Shown: positions 17,447 through 24,050 of the stretch, in pieces
Layout: each line of letters opens with the position of its first letter
Position numbering within the stretch: position 1 is the stretch's first letter
NCBI GenBank assembly: GCA_049325095.1
Contig: JBMOPO010000017.1
Location: 1-64,000, forward strand
DNA from: JAGPUQ01 sp049325095
Lineage (GTDB): Bacteria; Pseudomonadota; Gammaproteobacteria; Pseudomonadales; Porticoccaceae
Direction of reading: 5' to 3'
Length of the DNA: 64,000 nt
The notes under the pieces: generated by a model
Databases searched by the model: none
What the model was told of the DNA's origin: nothing
What the model saw: the letters and a program-made list of their open reading frames with translations, nothing else
Made by a program: the position numbers and the translations under genes

Positions 17447-17590
17447 GGGGATTTCCTCGATGTTTGGGTTGAACCTCCATGTGCCCCATTGCCCAACCCC
17501 GAGGGGCACCCGGGACAATGTGCCGGCACATGTGTGGCGTTGTTGATGATGGCTGTGCGCCGGCCGGGGCTGCCCGCCGGCGCGCCCGGC

Positions 17591-17599
17591 TTTATACCA
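17591..17599 (-). promoter_or_regulatory. Extended -10 promoter element for rpsB
   Basis: The minus strand reads TGGTATAAA, an extended -10 element (TGnTATAAT-like), about 145 bases before rpsB. A weak -35 candidate, TAACAC, lies 18 bases upstream. It is the only AT-rich patch in the 278-base gap between rpsB and prc, which otherwise shows no clear feature. No promoter for prc could be assigned on the plus strand. Confidence 0.45.
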
Positions 17600-17724
17600 C
17601 AAAGGGGGTGGCCGGTGTTACCGGACGGCGGGCCGGCAGCTCCCGCGGGGGCCCCGGCCGGCTCCCGGTCGGGCCGCCGGCGGCAATTGCCCGGGGCGGC
17701 GTGCAGCCCTAGAATCCCCGCCTC

Positions 17725-19884
17725 GTGCCGATTCCGACGCCGTCCATGCCCTCCCCCGCCGCCCTGTCCTCCGCGCTCCTGCTGCTCGCCGCCCTGCTGC
17801 TGTCGCCGGCGGTCTCCGCTTTCACGCCCCTGCAGCCCGACGACGGCCAGCGCGACACATTGCGCGAGGTCGTCCGGGAACTGGACAAGCGCCATTATCG
17901 CAAGCTGGAACTCGACGACCGCTTCGCCGCCGAACTGCTGGAGCTCTACGTCAAGCGACTGGATCCGGCGCGCAATTACCTGCTCGCCGGCGACCTCGCC
18001 GAATTCGCGCCGTGCCGCAGCCGGTTCGACGACGAACTCCGCGCCGCCGCACTGGACTGCGCCTACCGGATCTACAACCGCTTCGGGGAGCGCCTGCGCA
18101 ACCGCCTGGAGGCGAACCTCGCCCGCCTGGAGAGCGATGCCGAGTTCGACTTCGAGGTCGACGAATCGCTGCCGCTGGATACCGACAAGGGCCCCTGGCT
18201 CGCCGATGCCGCGGCGGCGGACGAGTACTGGCGCCTGCGGCTGAAGGACAGCCTGCTGCGGCTGCTGTTGTCGGGCAAGGAGCCCAAGGATGCCCGCGAG
18301 CTACTGATCAAGCGCTACCGGACCCAGCTCGCCCGCCTCGACCAACAGACCCCGGCCGACGTGTTCGAACTCTTCGCCAATGCCGTCGCCGGCATGTACG
18401 ACCCGCACACCGCGTTCATGGACGCGCGCAGCGTCGAAAACTTCCAGATCAGCATGTCGCTGTCGCTGGAAGGCATCGGGGCGGTGTTGCAGAGCGAGGA
18501 CGAACACACCAAGGTGGTGCGGGTGGTGCCCGGCGGACCCGCCGACAAGGACGGCCGGCTGCACGCCGGCGACCGCATCATCGGCGTCGGCCAGGGCAAG
18601 GACGGCGAACTGGTCGATGTCATCGGCTGGCGTCTGGATGACGTCGTGGAGCTGATCCGCGGCAAGAAGGGCACCGAGGTGCGCCTGGAGATCCTGCCCG
18701 CCGCGGCCGGCGCCGTGGGCACCTCCCATCAACTGGTCATCGTGCGCGACGAGGTCGCGCTGGAGGAGCAGGCCGCCCGCGGCGATGTGATCTCGGTGCC
18801 GGCGCAACCGCGCGCGCTGCGCCTGGGCGTGGTCACGCTGCCGACCTTCTACATGGACTTCGAGGCCTACCGCAACCACGACGAGAACTTCCGCAGCACC
18901 ACGCGGGACGTCTTCAACATTCTGCAGAAGTTCCGCGACCAGAACGTGGACGGCATCATCCTCGACCTGCGCAACAACGGCGGCGGGTCGCTGTACGAGG
19001 CGACGGCGTTGACCGACCTCTTCATCGACCCCGGTCCCGTGGTCCAGATCCGTCACGCCAACCGCAAGGTCTCGCTGGACCAGATGGCCGAGCGCCCGGC
19101 GATGTACCGCGGCCCGCTGCTGGTGATGATCAACCGGCTCAGCGCCTCCGCCTCGGAGATCTTCGCCGCCGCCATCCAGGACTACGGCCGCGGCCTGGTG
19201 GTGGGGACCCAGAGCTTCGGCAAGGGCACGGTGCAGATCCTGACCCCGCTGCGCGAGGGCCAGCTCAAACTGACCCAGTCCAAGTTCTACCGGGTATCGG
19301 GCGACAGCACCCAGGAGCGCGGCGTCATGCCCGACATCGCGTTTCTCTCGCTCTATGACCTCAGCGAGATCGGCGAGAGCGCCCAGGACCGCGCCCTGCC
19401 CTGGGACCGCATCGAGCCGGCCGCGTTCGACCCCTATGACTACGTCGAAGGCACGCTGGAACCCCTGGCCCGGGCGCACCGCGAGCGGGTCGCCCGGGAT
19501 CCGGACTGGAATTACCTGATCGGCGAACTGGAGCTGATCGAGCGGAACCGGGCGATCCAGCGGCTGCCGCTGCGCCGCGCCACGCGCGAGCAGATGGAAA
19601 AGGATCGCGAAACCACCCTGTTCGCACTCGCCAACCGCCAGCGTGCCGCCAAGGGAGAGCCGCCCTACGCGAGCCTGGAAGACTGGCGCGCCGACCGCGA
19701 CCCCGATGCCGCGCCGCAGGACGATAGCGCGCCGGCGGAGGAGCCCGCCGAGGCGCCCGGCAGGGCGGACCCGGACAAGGACCCTTTGCTCAAGGAGGCA
19801 AGCCACATCCTGGCGGATTACCTGGGACTCCTGGCCGAGCGCCGCCAGAAGGTCGCCGAGCGCGATTCCGACCTGAAGTCATGA
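17725..19884 (+). CDS. prc: Tail-specific (C-terminal processing) protease Prc
   Basis: A 719-residue periplasmic serine protease of family S41, close to E. coli Prc (682). A signal peptide ending AVSA (about 10-32) precedes an N-terminal helical domain, a PDZ domain (about 245-330) that recognises substrate C-termini, and the catalytic domain. The Ser-Lys dyad is visible as Ser475 (RLSASASEI) and Lys500 (SFGKGTVQ), 25 apart as in E. coli. An acidic tail of about 60 residues is extra. The frame opens with GTG at 17725; an ATG seven codons later (17746) is equally possible, as neither has a clear Shine-Dalgarno. Its stop overlaps xthA as ATGA. Confidence 0.94.
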   Translation: MPIPTPSMPSPAALSSALLLLAALLLSPAVSAFTPLQPDDGQRDTLREVVRELDKRHYRKLELDDRFAAELLELYVKRLDPARNYLLAGDLAEFAPCRSRFDDELRAAALDCAYRIYNRFGERLRNRLEANLARLESDAEFDFEVDESLPLDTDKGPWLADAAAADEYWRLRLKDSLLRLLLSGKEPKDARELLIKRYRTQLARLDQQTPADVFELFANAVAGMYDPHTAFMDARSVENFQISMSLSLEGIGAVLQSEDEHTKVVRVVPGGPADKDGRLHAGDRIIGVGQGKDGELVDVIGWRLDDVVELIRGKKGTEVRLEILPAAAGAVGTSHQLVIVRDEVALEEQAARGDVISVPAQPRALRLGVVTLPTFYMDFEAYRNHDENFRSTTRDVFNILQKFRDQNVDGIILDLRNNGGGSLYEATALTDLFIDPGPVVQIRHANRKVSLDQMAERPAMYRGPLLVMINRLSASASEIFAAAIQDYGRGLVVGTQSFGKGTVQILTPLREGQLKLTQSKFYRVSGDSTQERGVMPDIAFLSLYDLSEIGESAQDRALPWDRIEPAAFDPYDYVEGTLEPLARAHRERVARDPDWNYLIGELELIERNRAIQRLPLRRATREQMEKDRETTLFALANRQRAAKGEPPYASLEDWRADRDPDAAPQDDSAPAEEPAEAPGRADPDKDPLLKEASHILADYLGLLAERRQKVAERDSDLKS

Positions 19885-20693
19885 AGATCGTATCCTTCAA
19901 TATCAATGGAATACGCGCAAGATTTCACCAATTGGAAGAGGTCATAAAGCGCCACCATCCGGACCTCATCGGGCTCCAGGAAACCAAGGTGGCGGACGAT
20001 CAGTTCCCACTCGATCACATCCGCAGCCTGGGCTACGACTGCGCCTACCACGGGCAGAAGGGACATTACGGCGTCGCCCTCCTGTACCGCACCCCGCCCC
20101 TGGCGTGCCGCCGCGGGTTTGCGGAGGATGGCGAGGAGTCCCAGCGCCGGCTGATCAAGGCCAGCTTCGCGACCGCCCGGGGCCCGCTCCATGTCTACAA
20201 CGCCTATTTCCCCCAGGGGGAGCGCCGCACCCACCCCACCAAGTTTCCCGCCAAGGAAGCCTTTTACCGGAACCTCGCCGAAACCCTGGGCCGCGAGCAC
20301 AGCACCGCCGAGCAGGTCGTGGTGATGGGCGACATGAACGTGGCGCCCGCGGATATCGACGTCGGCATCGGCGAGGACAACCGCAAGCGCTGGCTGCGCA
20401 CCGGCAAGTGCTGCTTTCTGCCGGAAGAGCGGGAATGGTTCGCGCGGCTCGCCGCCTGGGGCCTCAGGGACACCTTTCGGGAACTGCACGGCAGCGACGC
20501 GGCGGTCTACAGTTGGTTCGACTACCGCAGCCGGGGCTTCGAGCAGGATCCGCCCCGCGGCCTGCGCATCGACCTGCTGCTCGCCAGCGCCAGCCTGTGC
20601 GGCCACCTGGTCGCCGGCGGCATCGACCTGGAGGTCCGCGCCATGGAGCGGCCCTCGGACCACTGCCCGGTATGGGCCGAGTTCGCCCTGTAG
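19881..20693 (+). CDS. xthA: Exodeoxyribonuclease III
   Basis: A 270-residue AP endonuclease/3'-5' exonuclease acting in base-excision repair. All family motifs are visible: SFNINGIRAR, LQETK with the metal-binding Glu34, the catalytic GDMNVAP, and the C-terminal RIDLLLAS and SDHCPV with the catalytic His. Its length matches E. coli XthA (268). It begins with an ATGA overlap on prc; that pairing looks incidental in function but makes the two genes an operon. Confidence 0.95.
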   Translation: MKIVSFNINGIRARFHQLEEVIKRHHPDLIGLQETKVADDQFPLDHIRSLGYDCAYHGQKGHYGVALLYRTPPLACRRGFAEDGEESQRRLIKASFATARGPLHVYNAYFPQGERRTHPTKFPAKEAFYRNLAETLGREHSTAEQVVVMGDMNVAPADIDVGIGEDNRKRWLRTGKCCFLPEEREWFARLAAWGLRDTFRELHGSDAAVYSWFDYRSRGFEQDPPRGLRIDLLLASASLCGHLVAGGIDLEVRAMERPSDHCPVWAEFAL

Positions 20694-20761
20694 CGGTGGT
20701 CAACCGGAGCGCGCCGCGGCCGTTGTGGGGGGTACCGGAGGTTCCGGAAAGAGGTATCCCC

Positions 20762-21097
20762 ATGACCAGGCGAAAAACCCTCCCGCTGCTGCTCGTGCTG
20801 AGCGCCCTGCTGCTGGCGCCGCAGGTTCAGGCTCGCGACGGCCACCATGGCCAAGGCCCGCGCTGGGACCGCTACCAGCACCACGATTTCCGCACCCGGG
20901 GCGGGCACGGGTATCGCGGACACTCCTATCACCACCGGCCCCGTTACCTGCACCACGATTACCATGGGTATCGGTCGTACCATCATGGGCACGGACATCA
21001 CGGACATCACGGACATCACGATCATCACGGACACCACGACCATGATCTCTATGCCATCATCGGGGGAGCCATTCTGCTCCACGAGATCCTCGACTGA
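20762..21097 (+). CDS. Secreted histidine-rich protein, possible metal binder
   Basis: A 111-residue protein with a clear Sec signal peptide (about 1-24, RRKTLPLLLVLSALLLAPQVQA), a mature part in which 26 residues of the whole protein are His (23%), and a short hydrophobic C-terminus (IIGGAILLHEILD). The His residues are dense at about 75-97, in HHG and HHD units encoded by a tandem 9-base pattern (ATCACGGAC-like, about 20997-21040). AAAGAGG lies 7 bases before the ATG. It probably binds Ni, Zn, Cu or Co in the periplasm, but no family is recognised. It lies upstream of an ECF sigma factor, possibly co-regulated. Confidence 0.75.
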   Translation: MTRRKTLPLLLVLSALLLAPQVQARDGHHGQGPRWDRYQHHDFRTRGGHGYRGHSYHHRPRYLHHDYHGYRSYHHGHGHHGHHGHHDHHGHHDHDLYAIIGGAILLHEILD

Positions 21098-21252
21098 GCT
21101 TATGAAGATTGTCTCGCGAGCTGCCGAGCGCAGCGGAAAGATTCACCAGCGCTGAGCGGACCGCACGGAATGGAACACCGATGTCCGGAACCCTGGTCAG
21201 CCGCTTGAAGGAATCCGCCACTTCCGAATCGTCGCGGGCGTGGTGCAGCCCG

Positions 21253-21780
21253 ATGGATAGCTTTCTGGCGAGCGTGGAGCGGCGCGCCTTCGCCATCGCG
21301 CTGACGGTGCTGCGCGACCGGGACGAGGCGCTTGACGTGGTGCAGGACGCCATGCTGCGGCTGGTGCGCCATTACGGCCACAAGGCCGCGGCGGAATGGC
21401 CGCCGCTGTTCCATCGCATCCTCAACAATCGCATCCACGACAGCTTTCGGCGGCGCAAGCGCGATGGACGCCTGTTCGGGCAGCGCGGCGGCATCGCCGC
21501 GGACGGCGACTTCGAAGCCGACGTGCTGGCGCAATTCCCGGACCCGGCGCGCAACGAACCCGCCGCGCAACTGGAGCGCGGACGCCGCCTCAACGCCCTG
21601 GAACTCGCCGTCGGGGAATTGCCGCGCCGGCAGCGCGAAGCCTTTCTGCTGCGCTGCTGGGAGGGACTCTCCACCGAGGAGACGGCCCGCGCGATGCGCT
21701 GCACCCAGGGCAGCGTCAAGACCCATTACTTCCGGGCGCTGCACGCGCTGCGGGAGAAACTGGAGGGCTTTCAGCCATGA
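21253..21780 (+). CDS. ECF-type RNA polymerase sigma factor
   Basis: About 175 residues with sigma region 2 (AFAIALTVLRDRDEALDVVQDAMLRLVRHY) and region 4 (ALELAVGELPRRQREAFLLRCWEGLSTEETARAM...VKTHYFRAL helix-turn-helix), and no regions 1 or 3. This belongs to the group found with a DUF3619-like protein and a DUF3106 protein in beta- and gammaproteobacteria. I chose the ATG at 21253 because sigma homology begins right after it; in-frame ATGs at 21181 and 21109 would add 24 or 48 unconserved residues. Its stop overlaps the next gene as ATGA. The next gene is the likely membrane partner or anti-sigma factor. Confidence 0.85.
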   Translation: MDSFLASVERRAFAIALTVLRDRDEALDVVQDAMLRLVRHYGHKAAAEWPPLFHRILNNRIHDSFRRRKRDGRLFGQRGGIAADGDFEADVLAQFPDPARNEPAAQLERGRRLNALELAVGELPRRQREAFLLRCWEGLSTEETARAMRCTQGSVKTHYFRALHALREKLEGFQP

Positions 21781-22112
21781 ACGATCTCGAACAACGCTGG
21801 CATCGGGAACTGCGCGCCCTGGAGGAACGCATCGATCCCGCCACCTCCGCGCGGCTCGCCGCCGCGCGCCGCCGGGCCCTGGAGCAGGGCTCGTCCCGGC
21901 GACCGCGATGGTTGAGGCCGCGCTGGCTCGCCCCCGCGGCCGGACTGGCCTTCGCCTGTATGCTGAGCCTCTGGGTGATGGCGCCGCAGCGGCAACTTCC
22001 CGGCCCTGGGGTGGACCAGAGCCTGCCCGGGGCCGAACCGCCCGAGCTGTACGAACACCTGGACTTCTATTCCTGGCTGGCCAACAGTCAGTGGGAGCAC
22101 GACCAGGGATGA
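21777..22112 (+). CDS. Single-TM protein next to ECF sigma factor (DUF3619-like), possible anti-sigma
   Basis: A 111-residue protein with a charged N-terminal half (helical, Arg/Glu-rich), one membrane segment at about 50-68 (WLAPAAGLAFACMLSLWVM) and a short acidic periplasmic tail ending FYSWLANSQWEHDQG. Position, topology and ATGA overlaps on both sides suit a sigma-factor partner, and the tail motif resembles DUF3619 proteins. No zinc anti-sigma motif (HX3CX2C) is present, so the anti-sigma role is inference from context. Confidence 0.6.
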   Translation: MNDLEQRWHRELRALEERIDPATSARLAAARRRALEQGSSRRPRWLRPRWLAPAAGLAFACMLSLWVMAPQRQLPGPGVDQSLPGAEPPELYEHLDFYSWLANSQWEHDQG

Positions 22113-22714
22113 GGATACCGGGCCTGCTCCCCCGCGGCGCCCGCCGCCTGGCGGCGGGCCTGCTGCTGGCCATCGCCGGCCAAGGCGCGTTCGCCGTACC
22201 GGGTGAAACCCCGGATTGGGGCGGACGGGACCTCGTCCCCTGCGCCGCGGCGAGCCCTCGCGAACACGCCCGCTGCCGCGACGGCCAAGAGCAGGGCGGC
22301 CTGCCCCCCGCCGCACCGCTGCGGATGTCGTCTCCCGGCGCGGCGCCCGCGCGCTCCATCCGGGCCGCCAATCCTTTCCCGTCCCTGGCGGCGGAACGCG
22401 GGAGCGCCACCGACCTGGCCGATCATGACGCGCGGGCCAAGGATCGGCAGCGCGGCAAGGGCAAGCAGGCCGAGCGCAACCGGAAGCGCGACGACTGGGA
22501 ACGGCTCTCTCCCAAGCAGCGGGAACGGCTGGAGGAACGCCGGCACCGCTTCCGGGAGCTGCCCCCGCAACAGCAACAGCGCCTGTTGGACGCCCGCGAG
22601 CGCTTTCAGCGGCTGCCCCCCCAGGAGCGGGCCCGACTGCTGGAAAAATGGCGTGAACTGCCGCCCGAGGAACGCCGCCGCTGGCGGGAATCCGAGTCGG
22701 AATCCGAACATTGA
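22109..22714 (+). CDS. DUF3106 domain protein, exported
   Basis: A 201-residue protein with a signal peptide (about 1-29), a low-complexity linker and, from about 125, repeated motifs of the DUF3106 type: LSPKQRERLEERRHRFRELP, then LPPQQQQRLLDARERFQRLP and LPPQERARLLEKWRELPPEE. These are amphipathic, very basic/acidic helices. The function of DUF3106 is unknown; the family co-occurs with this sigma factor. Its ATG overlaps the preceding stop as ATGA, completing a coupled three-gene unit. Confidence 0.7.
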   Translation: MRIPGLLPRGARRLAAGLLLAIAGQGAFAVPGETPDWGGRDLVPCAAASPREHARCRDGQEQGGLPPAAPLRMSSPGAAPARSIRAANPFPSLAAERGSATDLADHDARAKDRQRGKGKQAERNRKRDDWERLSPKQRERLEERRHRFRELPPQQQQRLLDARERFQRLPPQERARLLEKWRELPPEERRRWRESESESEH

Positions 22715-22881
22715 GCGGTACGGCGCCGAGGCCCTTGCAAAGTCGCGAGCGCCCCGCCGGCCGCACCGCGGCGCATCCGGCAATTTCCGGGCGGCGCATC
22801 CGGGGCTCACCGCAACCCCCGCGCCGGCGGCATTGCTTCGTCACCCCGGCGAAAGCCAGAGCCTGCCCATCAACACTCTGG

Positions 22882-23001
22882 ATTCCGGCTTGCGCCGGAA
22901 TGACGATCGCAGAGGCTTGCGCCGCAATGACGATCGCAGAGGCTTGCGCCGGAATGACGGTAGCCCGTAGGTCGGATAAGCCGCGCAGCGGCGCATCCGA
23001 C
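22882..23001. repeat. Cluster of extragenic palindromes and a 27-bp tandem repeat
   Basis: ATTCCGGCTTGCGCCGGAAT (22882-22901) is a perfect 8-bp stem with a TTGC loop. Its right half starts a 27-bp unit (TTGCGCCGGAATGACGATCG...) repeated at 22890, 22917 and, in part, 22944. A second palindrome family follows: GTCGGATAAGCCGC and its near-complement GCGGCGCATCCGAC at 22971-23001, with degenerate half copies near 22768 and 22790. These resemble REP-type elements that are dispersed between genes in high-GC Proteobacteria. They occupy the gap between the DUF3106 gene and lapG. Confidence 0.75.
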
Positions 23002-23787
23002 GATTCCCGGGCGGCGCGTCCGGCAACCCCGGCCGCCAACCTCACACCCACCGCCGTCGGCATTGCGGCGCACCCGGCACCCGGCCCCTCGCGCTGGAAT
23101 GGGCGAACCCGTTTCCCCGCCCCGCTCCCCTGGCTCTGGCTGTTCGGCGCCCTGCTGCTCGCCGGCTGCGCCGGCCAGCCGGCGCCGCAACCTCAGGCAA
23201 CCCCGGCGCAGGCGCACCAAGACCTGCTCGGGCGCATCGCGCGCGACCATGGCCCCGAGGCCGCGCAGCGCGTCGAGCGCTGGTTCGACATCATCGACCG
23301 GGGCCGGGCGGCTGCCGATGCCGAACGCCTGCAACTGGCCAACGGCTTTTTCAATCGCGCCCGCTTCACCACCGACACCGAGGTCTGGCAGCGCGACGAC
23401 TACTGGGCCACCCCGATCGAATTCCTGATCGAGGACGCCGGCGACTGCGAGGAATTCGCCATCGCCAAGTACTTCACGCTCACCGGGATGGGCATCGCCG
23501 AGGACGCACTGCGCATCACCTATGCCAAGGCGCTCGGCCTTGACCAGCCGCACATGGTGCTCGCCTGGTACCCAACCCCGGCCGCCGACCCCCTGATCCT
23601 CGACAACCTCGACCCGCGCATCCTGCCCGCGAGCCAAAGGCCCGACCTGAGCCCCGTCTACAGCTTCAACGGCGCGGATCTCTGGCTGGCGCGCAACCGC
23701 CGCGAGCAGGTCCGCTCGGGCGACGCGGCCAGCCTCTCCCACTGGCGGCAGTTACGGGACAGGCTCGCCCGGCAGCTCGGGCCGTAA
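22954..23787 (+). CDS. lapG: LapG-type periplasmic cysteine protease (adhesin-releasing); start uncertain
   Basis: A bacterial transglutaminase-like cysteine protease. LapG cuts the N-terminus of a surface adhesin so the cell can leave a biofilm. Conserved regions are clear: FFNRARF, DYWATPIEFLIEDAGDCEEFAIAKYF with catalytic Cys (23446-23448), ITYAKAL, QPHMVLAWY with the His and LILDNL with the Asp, then SQRPDLSPVYSFN. A lipobox-like LLLAGC (Cys codon at 23167) follows a hydrophobic stretch, suggesting a lipid-anchored form of about 206 mature residues. The start is unresolved: the nearest in-frame ATG (22954) lies inside the repeat cluster and would give an 70-residue leader; an ATG at 23099 is out of frame. 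It converges on its likely substrate, the adhesin gene. Confidence 0.85.
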   Translation: MTVARRSDKPRSGASDDSRAARPATPAANLTPTAVGIAAHPAPGPSRWNGRTRFPAPLPWLWLFGALLLAGCAGQPAPQPQATPAQAHQDLLGRIARDHGPEAAQRVERWFDIIDRGRAAADAERLQLANGFFNRARFTTDTEVWQRDDYWATPIEFLIEDAGDCEEFAIAKYFTLTGMGIAEDALRITYAKALGLDQPHMVLAWYPTPAADPLILDNLDPRILPASQRPDLSPVYSFNGADLWLARNRREQVRSGDAASLSHWRQLRDRLARQLGP

Positions 23788-23800
23788 AGGCGCACAGCAT

Positions 23801-23877
23801 GGTGGGCGCGCTGCGCTTACCCACCCTGTGCAAGCCATGGCGGCAGGCCGGATAAGCCGCATAGCGGCGCATCCGGC
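23801..23877. repeat. Two extragenic palindromes after lapG
   Basis: GGTGGGCGCGCTGCGC...TTACCCACC (23801-23825) and a palindrome with arms GCCGGATAAGCCGC / GCGGCGCATCCGGC (23847-23877). The second is a close copy of the element at 22971-23001 and resembles E. coli REP sequences. The rest of 23788-24050 holds only the terminator below. Confidence 0.7.
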
Positions 23878-23999
23878 AAATCCAGCACGACCTCCAACCT
23901 TGCTCCAACCCCACCGCCGGCGGCTCTTCGGCGGGTGCGTTGCACTTGCCCGCCCCGCGCAAACCGCCGCGCCCGGCCGACCGGGAAAACCCAGGGTCC

Positions 24000-24027
24000 C
24001 AAAAAAAGACCGCCCCGAAGGGCGGTC
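24000..24027 (-). terminator. Rho-independent terminator of the adhesin gene
   Basis: On the minus strand GACCGCCC-TTCGG-GGCGGTC is followed by a run of seven T, 24 bases past the adhesin stop codon. A textbook intrinsic terminator ending the export-adhesin unit. Confidence 0.9.
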
Positions 24028-24050
24028 GCAGAACATCGGGCAAACAGTGA

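Noticed and set aside
22890..22970. Possible CRISPR array because of the 27-bp repeats
   Set aside because: The units are directly adjacent with no unique spacers and derive from a palindromic element; no cas genes are present.
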